Of a stretch of DNA of 64,000 nt, positions 17,099 through 24,636 are shown in pieces; the stretch's first letter is position 1, and each line of letters begins with the position of its first letter. This stretch comes from Stackebrandtia nassauensis DSM 44728. Lineage in GTDB: Bacteria; Actinomycetota; Actinomycetes; Mycobacteriales; Micromonosporaceae. The stretch covers positions 1,798,001 through 1,862,000 of the forward strand of contig NC_013947.1 in NCBI RefSeq assembly GCF_000024545.1. Reading direction: 5' to 3'. The notes beneath the pieces were generated by a model that was not told the origin of the DNA, made no database searches, and saw only the letters and a list, made by a program, of their open reading frames with translations. The position numbers were made by a program, and so were the translations under genes.

Positions 17099-17686
17099 AT
17101 GCGCAATCGCAAACTGAAGGTCGCCGTGGGAGTCGGTGCTGTGGCACTGATCGCCGGAGGTGTCGCGGGAATCGCCGGTATCGCCGGTGCCGACCCGACC
17201 AACAAGTCGGTCGAGTTCGTCGACGGTTTCGGGAACATCAACGACGACTGGAATGACCACGAGCGCGAGGCCGACGTCCTTTGTGAGGACTGCGACAACT
17301 CCTCTGGGACCGACCTGGTGGTGCTGTGGCAGTCGGTGCTGGTCGCCGACGGTTACCTGGCATCCGTCGCCGACATCGACGGCGAGTTCGGGGCTGACAC
17401 CGCCGAGGCCACCGCCGAGTGGCAGGGCGACAACGAGCTCGACCCGACCGGTGAGGTCGACCAGGCCACCTGGGCCACCGCCGACGACTTCCTGGAGCCG
17501 GGCGACGACGGCGCGACCGTCTCCTACGTCGGCACCGACGAGGGTTCGGTCCTGTTCACCCGCACCGACGACCTGGACGGCGCCTACGCCCTTCAGTCGG
17601 TGACCAACGGCGACGGCGAAGAGGTCCAGCCCGAGAGCCAGGACGACCGCATCTGGTTGTTCGACAGCACCATCAGCTTCGAGTAG
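17099..17686 (+). CDS. Secreted peptidoglycan-binding-like CxxC protein, paralogue 4
   Basis: 195 residues. Signal peptide MRNRKLKVAVGVGAVAL (cleavage near AGA), FVDGFGNINDDW, but CEDC instead of CDGC, then LWQSVLVADGYL, IDGEFGADTAEATAEW and the tail SVLFTRTDDLDGAYAL. It has its own terminator and lies after the terminator of paralogue 3, so it is transcribed separately or by read-through. The middle of the gene is identical to paralogue 2 over 70 bp. Confidence 0.87.
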   Translation: MRNRKLKVAVGVGAVALIAGGVAGIAGIAGADPTNKSVEFVDGFGNINDDWNDHEREADVLCEDCDNSSGTDLVVLWQSVLVADGYLASVADIDGEFGADTAEATAEWQGDNELDPTGEVDQATWATADDFLEPGDDGATVSYVGTDEGSVLFTRTDDLDGAYALQSVTNGDGEEVQPESQDDRIWLFDSTISFE

Positions 17687-17711
17687 GAAGCGCGAACCAC
17701 CGGGAGAACCT

Positions 17712-17743
17712 CGGGCCCCGCGGAACTCCGCGGGGCCCGTTTC
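17712..17743 (+). terminator. Terminator after paralogue 4
   Basis: A 12-bp perfect GC stem (17712-17723 with 17728-17739), AACT loop, then TTTC. It closes the paralogue array 26 bp after the stop. Confidence 0.85.
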
Positions 17744-17810
17744 GCTGCTCGGATTCAGTACAGACTGAATCCATCGACACTAGACAGGCGGCGGACCTAC
17801 CGTTCCCGTC

Positions 17811-19064
17811 ATGACCGCACCCCCACGCTCCCCGTCGCTGTTCCGCGACCGCCACTTCCGATTCGTCTTCGCCGCCGACAGCGTCAGCAAACTCGGCGTC
17901 CAGGTCAGCTACCTCGTCCTGCCCGTCCTCGCGCTGACCACCCTGGACGCCAGCGCCGCCGAGGTCGGCGTGCTCGGCGCGCTGGGACCGGCGGCCTTCC
18001 TCCTGATCGGACTGCCCGCCGGAGCCTGGCTGGACCGGATCCGGCGCCGCCGGGTCATGATCGCCGCCGACGTCGTGCGCGCCGTCCTGTTCGCCTCGAT
18101 CCCGCTGGCCTGGGCCGCCGACGCCCTCACTCTCGCGCAGCTGTACCTGGTGGCGCTGGCGACCGGCATCGCCACCGTCTTCTTCGACATCGCCGCGATG
18201 AGCTACCTGCCACACCTGGTCGGCCGGGACCGGCTGCTGGCCGCCAACTCCACCCTCCACAGTGTCAACGCGGTCGCCGAGATCTCCGGCCGCGGCCTGG
18301 GTGGCCTGCTGCTGCAACTGGCCACCGCCCCGTTGGCCATCGCGGTCAACTCGCTGACGCTGCTGTGGTCGGCGGTGTTCATCGGCCTGATCCGGCGCCC
18401 CGAACCCCGCCCCGAACCGGTACGGCGACGCCACCTCGGCCGCGAGATGCGCGAGGGCCTGTCCCACGTGTTCGGCCACGGCCACCTGCGGGTCATCGCG
18501 ATCGAGTCCGCGTGGGCGAACGTGTGCCTGCGCGTCATCGTCACGATGATCCCGATCCTGTTCATCGTCGAGCTGGGGCTGCCGGAAGCCTGGCTCGGCG
18601 GGTTCCTGGCGGTGGGCGGCATCGGCGTCTTCGCCGGTTCACTGGCGGCCCGGGGCCTGGGCGCCCGACTCGGCCACGGCCGGGCGCTGTGGATCGTCGG
18701 CGCCACCTGCACGCCCTTCGTGCTGCTGGTGCCGTTCATCGACCGGGGCGCGATGCTGTGGCTCGGCCTGGGCGGCTGGCTGGTGGCGACGTTCAAGGTC
18801 GGCGTCGACGGCGTCCTCAAGACCAGCATCCGGCAGCGCACCACCCCCGATCGCTTGCAGGGCCGCATGAACGGCACCTTCCGGACCCTCATCACCGGGG
18901 CGCTGGCCGTCGGGTCACTCGCGGCGGGGCTGCTGGCCGAGGCCAGCACCGTGCGGGCGGCGCTGTGGGTCGGCTCGGCCGGGCTGGCGCTGGGCTGGCT
19001 GCTGCTGTTCGCCTCACCGCTGCGGACGATGCGGGAACTGCCCACACTGGTCAAAGCCGCGTGA
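17811..19064 (+). CDS. MFS exporter (EntS/MFS_3-like)
   Basis: 417 residues with about 11-12 membrane segments. It begins SLFRDRHFRFVFAADSVSKLG, typical of the transmembrane secretion effector/EntS group, and shows the loop motif GLPAGAWLDRIRRRRVMIAADVVRA (about 65-89). The second half contains RTTPDRLQGRMNGTFRTL, the matching loop motif. Likely exports a small molecule such as a siderophore or antibiotic; no biosynthetic genes adjoin. The upstream sequence suggests a short or absent leader. Confidence 0.85.
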   Translation: MTAPPRSPSLFRDRHFRFVFAADSVSKLGVQVSYLVLPVLALTTLDASAAEVGVLGALGPAAFLLIGLPAGAWLDRIRRRRVMIAADVVRAVLFASIPLAWAADALTLAQLYLVALATGIATVFFDIAAMSYLPHLVGRDRLLAANSTLHSVNAVAEISGRGLGGLLLQLATAPLAIAVNSLTLLWSAVFIGLIRRPEPRPEPVRRRHLGREMREGLSHVFGHGHLRVIAIESAWANVCLRVIVTMIPILFIVELGLPEAWLGGFLAVGGIGVFAGSLAARGLGARLGHGRALWIVGATCTPFVLLVPFIDRGAMLWLGLGGWLVATFKVGVDGVLKTSIRQRTTPDRLQGRMNGTFRTLITGALAVGSLAAGLLAEASTVRAALWVGSAGLALGWLLLFASPLRTMRELPTLVKAA

Positions 19065-19070
19065 CGGCGC

Positions 19071-19736
19071 TCAGCAGCAGCCGTCCTGGCAGGCCTGCTC
19101 CGCGCCGGGGGCGGCGCAGTCGTCGCAAGCCTCGCCCCGCCACGCCTGCACGCCCTCGCGGACGGCGACGGCGGCGATCACCAGGGCCGCGGCGGGATCC
19201 GCCCAGGACCAGCCGAGCACCGCGTTGAGCGTCAGTCCGATGAGGAGCACCGCGGACAGGTACGTGCACAACAGCGTCTGGGTCGAGTCGGCCTCCACAC
19301 TGGCCGACCCCAGCTCGCGGCCGGTGCGGCGCTTGGCCCACACCAACAGCGGCATCACCACCACCGAGACCGCCGCCAACCCGATGCCCACCCCCGAGGG
19401 CTGGGCGGCCTCGCCCACCAGCAGCGAGCGGACCGAGTCGAAGCCGACCCAGGCCGCCAGCGCGAAGAACGACACCGCGATCAGCTTGAGCGCCAAGCGT
19501 TCCCGGGCCTCGGGCAGTGTGGAGCGGAACTGCCAGATCACCACGGTCGCCGAGGAGACCTCGATGCCGGAGTCGATGCCGAAACCGATCAGGGCCGTGG
19601 AGGACGCGACGGCGCCGGCGATGATGGCCACGACGCCCTCGGCGACGTTGTAGCCGACCGTGGCATAGGCCAGCCGCAGACTGCGCCGGTTCAGCCGCTC
19701 GCGTCGCGACGGGGTCAGCGGCGCGAGGGCCGTCAC
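19071..19736 (-). CDS. Cation efflux protein (CDF-like)
   Basis: 221 residues, GTG start overlapping the upstream ArsR stop as GTGA. Five to six membrane segments: the second carries GFGIDSGIEVSS, with the Asp of the CDF transport site, and the fifth the motif VEADSTQTLLCTYLS. The C-terminus lacks the full CDF cytoplasmic domain and instead ends in a Cys-rich tail (GEACDDCAAPGAEQACQDGCC, seven Cys). Coupled to an ArsR-type sensor, so it probably exports a soft metal such as Zn/Cd/Co. Confidence 0.85.
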   Translation of the reverse strand: MTALAPLTPSRRERLNRRSLRLAYATVGYNVAEGVVAIIAGAVASSTALIGFGIDSGIEVSSATVVIWQFRSTLPEARERLALKLIAVSFFALAAWVGFDSVRSLLVGEAAQPSGVGIGLAAVSVVVMPLLVWAKRRTGRELGSASVEADSTQTLLCTYLSAVLLIGLTLNAVLGWSWADPAAALVIAAVAVREGVQAWRGEACDDCAAPGAEQACQDGCC

Positions 19737-20098
19737 GGCGTCTCCACAGTGGCGTCCGTGGGGCACACCGCCACGGCGTGACCGGTCGCGGTCAGCACGC
19801 CCTCGGCGGCGATCAGGAGGTCCATCAGTTCCGGGCGGGTCAGCGAGTAGAACGACTGCCGTCCTTCGGCGCGGGAGTTCACCAGTCCGCAGTCCCGCAG
19901 GCAGGCCAGGTGTTTGGACACCGTGGACTGCGCCAGTCCCAGTCGCTCGGTCAGGTCGACCACGCGGGCCTCGCCGGTGGCGAGGTACTGCACGATCCGC
20001 AGCCGGGTCTCGTCGGACAGCGAGTGGAACAGGGCCGCCGCCGGAGGCACCCCGGCCTCGATCTCGGCGCTCATGCAGGGGACAGAATCAATCGCCAT
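19733..20098 (-). CDS. ArsR/SmtB family metal-sensing repressor
   Basis: 121 residues. The HTH is at about 38-80 (VVDLTERLGLAQSTVSKHLACLRDCGLV), with Cys pairs in ACLRDC at the recognition helix end and another Cys near the C-terminus (AVAVCPT), a CmtR/CadC-like arrangement. The start is chosen at MAIDSVP, whose codon lies in a 16-bp palindrome; MSAEIEAG at 20074 is the alternative and would leave the palindrome upstream. Controls its own operon with the CDF transporter. Confidence 0.85.
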   Translation of the reverse strand: MAIDSVPCMSAEIEAGVPPAAALFHSLSDETRLRIVQYLATGEARVVDLTERLGLAQSTVSKHLACLRDCGLVNSRAEGRQSFYSLTRPELMDLLIAAEGVLTATGHAVAVCPTDATVETP

Positions 20099-20106
20099 AT
20101 GGCGAT
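20091..20106. promoter_or_regulatory. ArsR-type operator
   Basis: ATCGCCATATGGCGAT is a perfect 16-bp palindrome over the predicted start of the ArsR-CDF operon. Perfect symmetry, length and position match a SmtB/ArsR dimer site; the binding protein is inferred. Confidence 0.65.
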
Positions 20107-20143
20107 GATAACGCCTGACTGGAATCAGTTGCTGATGGCACAC

Positions 20144-20196
20144 ATGACGTCATTATTCTTGGGTCTGGCTTGGTGTTGCGTCATTATGATGTCATA
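20144..20196 (+). promoter_or_regulatory. Paired dyads upstream of the P450 gene
   Basis: ATGACGTCAT (20144-20153) and ATGATGTCAT (20186-20195) share the pattern ATGA-YG-TCAT and start exactly 42 bp apart. CGTCATTAT also recurs at 20148-20156 and 20179-20187, 31 bp apart. The region is AT-rich for this genome and lies 40-95 bp before the P450 start. A cooperative operator is inferred. Confidence 0.5.
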
Positions 20197-20238
20197 GTGG
20201 CGGAAGTGAGTTTTCCGTCTCCTGGCAAAGGAACCGAC

Positions 20239-21462
20239 ATGCCTCCATCCCTTCCCGAGGTCTCCGCCCTGGCCGTGGCCCGTTCCGAAACGACGCCGTT
20301 CGATCCCTCCGAGGAGCTGGCCCGGCTGCATCGAGAACAACCCGTGACCCGGGTGGTCTATCCCGACGGCCACGTCGGCTGGCTGGTGACCGGACGCGCG
20401 GCGGCGCGGGCGGTGCTGGCCGACCCCCGGTTCTCCTCCCATATCGAGGTCATGCACCTGCCGGTCGACATGGGTGAGGTGCCGGAGGAGTACGTCTCCG
20501 CCGACGGCACCCTGGCGCCGCCGAAGGCGCCCGGCGAGTTCACCAACATCGACGGGCCCGAGCACGCCCGCTACCGGGGCCTTTTGACCGGCAAGTTCAC
20601 CGTCCGCCGGATGCGGCAGCTGAGCGACCGCGTCGAGCAGTTCACTGAGGATTGTCTGGACGCCATGGAGTTCAAGGGATCCCCGGCCGACCTCGTGGAG
20701 GCGTTCGCCCGGCCGATCCCGGCGATGGTGATCTGCGACCTGCTCGGCGTCCCCTACGAGTCGCGGGAACAGTTCGAGCGCAAGGCCGAGATCGTCGTCG
20801 GCAACGAGGGCAGCCCGCAGGAGGTGTACGAGGCCTTCGGCGAACTACAGCGGTACCTGTCGGGACTGGTGCGGCAGAAGCGGATCGAGGCGACCGACGA
20901 CCTGCTCAGCGATCTGACCACGACCGACCTCACCGACGAGGAGCTGACCAACATCGGCGTGGTGCTGTTGGGCGCGGGGCTCGACACCACCGCGAACATG
21001 CTGGCGCTGGGCACGTTCGCGCTGCTGCGCGAACCCGAACAGCTGGAGGCCTGGCGCTCGGAACCGGAGCTGACCGACTCGGCCGTGGAGGAACTGCTGC
21101 GGTACCTGAGCGTCATCCCGTACACCGTCCGCACCGCCACGACCGACGTCGCGGTGGCGGGGCAGCTGATCAAGGCTGGGGAGTCGGTGACACTGTCCAT
21201 TCAGGCCGTCAACCGCGACCCGGAGCACTTTCCCGAACCCGACCGGCTCGACCTGCGCCGTTCGGCGCGCGGGCACCTGACCTTCGCGCACGGCATCCAC
21301 CAGTGCCTCGGCCAGCAACTGGCCCGGGTGGAGCTGCGGGTGGCCTTCCCGGCGCTGCTGCGGCGGTTCCCCGACCTGCGGCTGGCGGTGCCGCCCGGCG
21401 ACGTGCCACTGCGCGCCGGTGGCTCGATCTACGGTCTGCGACGGTTGCCGGTCACCTGGTGA
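20239..21462 (+). CDS. Cytochrome P450
   Basis: 407 residues. Haem ligand motif FAHGIHQCLGQQLARVEL with the axial Cys near 355; I-helix LLGAGLDTTANM (about 252-263); K-helix ExxR as EELLRYL (about 285-291). The meander and N-terminal tyrosine/DGxxGW region match bacterial class I P450s of the CYP105/107-like type. No transmembrane anchor. Start MPPSLPEV is preceded by AAAGGA. No ferredoxin gene is adjacent, so redox partners come from elsewhere. Probable hydroxylase of a small molecule. Confidence 0.92.
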   Translation: MPPSLPEVSALAVARSETTPFDPSEELARLHREQPVTRVVYPDGHVGWLVTGRAAARAVLADPRFSSHIEVMHLPVDMGEVPEEYVSADGTLAPPKAPGEFTNIDGPEHARYRGLLTGKFTVRRMRQLSDRVEQFTEDCLDAMEFKGSPADLVEAFARPIPAMVICDLLGVPYESREQFERKAEIVVGNEGSPQEVYEAFGELQRYLSGLVRQKRIEATDDLLSDLTTTDLTDEELTNIGVVLLGAGLDTTANMLALGTFALLREPEQLEAWRSEPELTDSAVEELLRYLSVIPYTVRTATTDVAVAGQLIKAGESVTLSIQAVNRDPEHFPEPDRLDLRRSARGHLTFAHGIHQCLGQQLARVELRVAFPALLRRFPDLRLAVPPGDVPLRAGGSIYGLRRLPVTW

Positions 21463-21480
21463 GATGAAGCCAGACTCGTC

Positions 21481-21576
21481 GTGGGCTCGTGGGCTCGTGG
21501 GCTCGTGGGCTCGTGGGCTCGTGGGCTCGTGGGCTCGTGGGCTCGTGGGCTCGTGGGCTCGTGGGCTCGTGGGCTC
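21481..21576. repeat. 12 x 8-bp perfect tandem repeat
   Basis: Twelve uninterrupted copies of GTGGGCTC fill 96 bp between the convergent P450 gene and the membrane-protein gene. Eight bases is not a codon multiple, and no coding frame there looks real. It is a likely variable-number locus. Confidence 0.97.
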
Positions 21577-21586
21577 GGCAGCGTGA

Positions 21587-21616
21587 CGCGGCCGCGAGGG
21601 TGTCCTCGCGGCCGCG
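21587..21616. terminator. Bidirectional hairpin terminator
   Basis: A 13-bp perfect GC stem (21587-21599 with 21604-21616) and GTGT loop between two convergent genes. No T tract on either side. Confidence 0.7.
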
Positions 21617-21632
21617 CCGATCGACTCGTCCG

Positions 21633-22685
21633 TCAGTCCCTTCCGCACACTCCACAGGCGAGCCTGCGGCGGCGGTGGTACGACAGCGCCGCTACGAACA
21701 GCGCCGCACCCCACACCGGCCACAGTGTCTCGGGCATGTTGGTCACCCACTTGTCCTCGACACCCATGACGAAGGCCATCCGGATGTACATGCTGCCCGC
21801 CGAGGTCACCAGCATCGCGACCACGGTCGCCGGGACCACCGCCAGCATCGGTGGGACCCGCTTGCCGCGCAGGCCGATCATCCACCGGGGGAAGACCTCG
21901 CCCCAGCGCTGGATCAGCCCCAGCGTCAGCACCGCGCCCAGCGCGCCCAGGCTCGCCAGCGCCGCGCCCGCGAGCCACAGTCCGTTCTCCTGCCCCTCGC
22001 GGTACCACTCGGCGTCGATGCCGAGCGTGAAGCCCAGCGCCCACAGCCACCGGGTGGTGCAGTAGATCAGCGGGGTCACCACGGCGACGACGACGGCGGG
22101 CTTGCCCCACTGCACCAGCCGCGAGCCGGTGCCGTGTCCGTCGCGACCGCAGTTGCCGCAGGCGTCGGCGGTGCGGCGTTTGTAGGCCAGCGCGGTCAGG
22201 ATCCACGCGATGCCCAGCAGTTGCAGGATCAGCAGGTTGAGGCTGGGCCACTGGTACAGGTCGCCGAAGCCCACGCCCTCGGGCCAGCCGAACAACAGCT
22301 TCGACACGGTGAGTATCGGGGTGTAGGCCACCACGATCAGCGGCCGGTAGTCCTGGATGACGATGGTCAACGCGAAGGCGATGACGAGCGCGGCGGTGAT
22401 GAACGCGATCCGGGCCGGACCGCGACCCACGCCGCGGGTCAGCAGCAGCGCCAGGATCGCGCCGAGCAGTCCCGCCACCGCGAACACCGCGCCCGTCGGT
22501 TCGGGGGTGGCGAAGCCGAGCAGGTTACCGGCGATGGCGTCCCTGCCCGACTCGACCATCGTGGGATCGCCGACACCGAACGGGAACCCGGCGCCGCCGA
22601 GACTCCAGTACAGGCCGAGCACGCCGTAGCCGAACGAGACCAGGGCGGTGAGGTATCCGATCCATTGGGGCCAGTTTCTTCTCAT
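21633..22685 (-). CDS. Polytopic membrane protein with two CGxCGRD motifs
   Basis: 350 residues starting MRRNWPQWIGYLTALVSFGYG. About eight membrane segments are arranged in two halves. Each half ends in a basic stretch followed by a Cys pair: CGNCGRDG (about 178-185) and the C-terminal CGVCGRD. The paired CxxC could bind zinc or form a thiol site at the cytoplasmic face. Not recognised as a named family beyond actinobacterial conserved membrane proteins. Divergent from a histidine kinase, which may regulate it. Confidence 0.8.
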   Translation of the reverse strand: MRRNWPQWIGYLTALVSFGYGVLGLYWSLGGAGFPFGVGDPTMVESGRDAIAGNLLGFATPEPTGAVFAVAGLLGAILALLLTRGVGRGPARIAFITAALVIAFALTIVIQDYRPLIVVAYTPILTVSKLLFGWPEGVGFGDLYQWPSLNLLILQLLGIAWILTALAYKRRTADACGNCGRDGHGTGSRLVQWGKPAVVVAVVTPLIYCTTRWLWALGFTLGIDAEWYREGQENGLWLAGAALASLGALGAVLTLGLIQRWGEVFPRWMIGLRGKRVPPMLAVVPATVVAMLVTSAGSMYIRMAFVMGVEDKWVTNMPETLWPVWGAALFVAALSYHRRRRLACGVCGRD

Positions 22686-22711
22686 GCCCCAAGCCTCGGG
22701 CCCCACGGCCG

Positions 22712-22775
22712 GGACGGCCATATGCCGTCCGGGACAAAACCCGGCCGCTGACGTGGGGTGATGTGCCGATCGGCA
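22712..22775. promoter_or_regulatory. Two dyads between membrane protein and histidine kinase
   Basis: GGACGGC-CATAT-GCCGTCC (22712-22730) and the perfect palindrome TGCCGATCGGCA (22764-22775) lie in the 128-bp divergent gap. CATATGCCG in the first and CGGCATAT after the second are inverted relative to each other. Probable sites for the NarL-type regulator or another dimer. Confidence 0.5.
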
Positions 22776-22813
22776 TATCGCGGTGGCGGCCGAAGCCGCA
22801 TAGGCTCACGGTC

Positions 22814-23971
22814 ATGCGAACCTGGCGGCCAGTGCTCGCGGGGGCCGGAACCCTCGCCTTGATCTTCGGGGTGCTGGTGCTGCCCGCCGATCCGTGGCTG
22901 TTCATGGTGGCGCCGACACTGGGGTGTCTGGTCACGGCGGCGCTTATGGCCAGCTGGCCGCTCAGCCGGGCCTGGGTGCCGCTGGCCTCGGGGCTGGTGG
23001 GCGCGGTGTCCCTGGGCGTCACCGCCGTGATGACGGCGCTGCGGCTCGGCGCCGGCGAACCGAGCCCGGTCGCGCCGACCAGCCTGTGGCTGATGCTGGA
23101 ACCGGCGGTGCTGCTGATCTTCGTGTACCTGCCGGTGCGGTGGTCCCGGCCGTCGGCGGCGGTGTGGACCGGTGGCGCGGCGGGGCTGGGCGTGGCGTTG
23201 AACGTGCAGCGCTACATCACCGACACCAGCTTCGGGGAACGCGTCGCCGCCAGTGCCCTGTGGATGATCTTCGCGGTCGCCACCGGCACGGTCGCCTGGT
23301 ACCTGCGCAGCCTTGCCGAGGCACGCGGCCGGGCCATCGCCGAGGCCCGGCAGACGCAGCGGCTGGAACTGGCCGCCGACCTGCACGACTTCGTCGCCCA
23401 CGACGTCAGCGAGATCGTCGCCCAGGCGCAGGCGGGCCGGATGGTGCTGGCCCCCGACCCCCGGCTGGCCGAGGTCCTGGAACGCATCGAGGTCGCCGGG
23501 CTGCGAGCGCTGGCCTCCATGGACAGAACCGTCCACATGCTTCGCGAGACCGACGGCGCCACCGTCGCCGCCCCCGGCGTGCTGGCCGACCTCGACGAAC
23601 TGGTGTCCCGCTTCGAATCCGCCGGGACCACCGCCGCCCGGCTGGACAACGGCTTCACCGGCTCCGCGCCCCGCGAGATCGCCGCCGTGGCCTACCGGGT
23701 CGTGGTGGAGGCGCTCACCAACGTCCGCCGCCACGCCGCCACCGCCACCCGGGTCACGGTGGCACTGGCCGAACGCGACGATCACCTCGTCGTCACGGTC
23801 ACCGACGACGGCCGCGGCGAGACCACCGCGTCCGACCGGACCTCGGCGGGCACCGGCCTGGCCGGACTGTCCGAACGGGTCACCGCCCTGGGTGGCGACC
23901 TGACCACCGCGACCATCAGGCCGCATGGCTGGCGCCTCACCGCCCGGCTGCCGCTGACCGAAGGAACCTGA
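22814..23971 (+). CDS. Two-component sensor histidine kinase (NarL/DesK type)
   Basis: 385 residues. Four to five membrane segments in the first 165 residues, then HisKA_3 with LAADLHDFVAHDVSEIV (phosphoacceptor His191), and a HATPase_c with EALTNVRRHA (N box), VTDDGRGE (G1) and GTGLAGLSERVTALGG (G2). Start MRTWRPVLAG is preferred over an upstream in-frame one that lies in the dyads. The cognate response regulator follows 5 bp later but is damaged, so this kinase may be orphaned or cross-talk with another regulator. Confidence 0.9.
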   Translation: MRTWRPVLAGAGTLALIFGVLVLPADPWLFMVAPTLGCLVTAALMASWPLSRAWVPLASGLVGAVSLGVTAVMTALRLGAGEPSPVAPTSLWLMLEPAVLLIFVYLPVRWSRPSAAVWTGGAAGLGVALNVQRYITDTSFGERVAASALWMIFAVATGTVAWYLRSLAEARGRAIAEARQTQRLELAADLHDFVAHDVSEIVAQAQAGRMVLAPDPRLAEVLERIEVAGLRALASMDRTVHMLRETDGATVAAPGVLADLDELVSRFESAGTTAARLDNGFTGSAPREIAAVAYRVVVEALTNVRRHAATATRVTVALAERDDHLVVTVTDDGRGETTASDRTSAGTGLAGLSERVTALGGDLTTATIRPHGWRLTARLPLTEGT

Positions 23972-23975
23972 AGCC

Positions 23976-24598
23976 ATGCCGATCCGCGTACTCATCGCCG
24001 ACGACCAGGAGGGCATCCGCAGCGCCTTACGGTGGTGGCCGAGGCCGCCGACGGCAACAGCGCGCTGTCCCAGGCGCGGGCCCTCACACCCGACGTCGTG
24101 CTGGCCGACATCCGGATGCCCGGCATCGACGGCCTCGAACTCACCCGCCGGCTGGCCGGGCCCGAGGTCGCCGACAAGCTGCGCGTCGTCGTGGTCACCA
24201 CCTTCGACCTCGACGAGTACGTCTACTCGGCGCTGCGCGACGGCGCCTGCGGCTACCTCCTCAAACGCTCCGGCCCGACGCTGCTGGTCGAGGCGATCCG
24301 GGCCGCGATGACCGGCGACACCCTCATCAGTCCGCAGATCACGGTGCGGCTGCTGCGCGAGATGATGCGTCCCGAACCGAAGTCCGCCGACACCTCGGTC
24401 CTCAGCGAGCGCGAACTCGAGGTCGTCGCGCTGGTGGCCCAGGGCCTCACCAACGCCGAGATCGCCGAGAAACTGTTCATCAGCGCCGGGACCGCCAAGA
24501 ACCACCTGGCGAACGTGCAGGCCAAACTCGGGGTCGGCAATCGAGTCGGCATCGCCGCCTGGGCCTGGGAGACCGGGGTGCACCGTCCACATCGATAG
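23976..24598 (+). pseudogene. NarL/LuxR response regulator disrupted by a small deletion
   Basis: The first 19 codons read MPIRVLIADDQEGIRSALR, a normal receiver start with the acidic pocket. The protein then continues in another frame from about 24032 (VVAEAADGNSALSQ), with the phospho-Asp in VVLADIRMPG, the VVTTFDLDEYV strand, the conserved Lys in LLKRSG and an intact LuxR HTH (VLSERELEVVALVAQGLTNAEIAEKLF). Compared with the intact regulator at 28959, about 31 bases are missing at 24030, removing helix 1 and shifting frame. A GTG at 24032 could still give an N-truncated product keeping the DNA-binding domain. Confidence 0.75.
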
Positions 24599-24636
24599 AG
24601 TCCACAATGTTAATCGATCTCTCGAAAGGCTCACCA

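Noticed and set aside
21481-21576. CRISPR array
   Set aside because: The 8-bp unit has no spacers; it is a simple tandem repeat.
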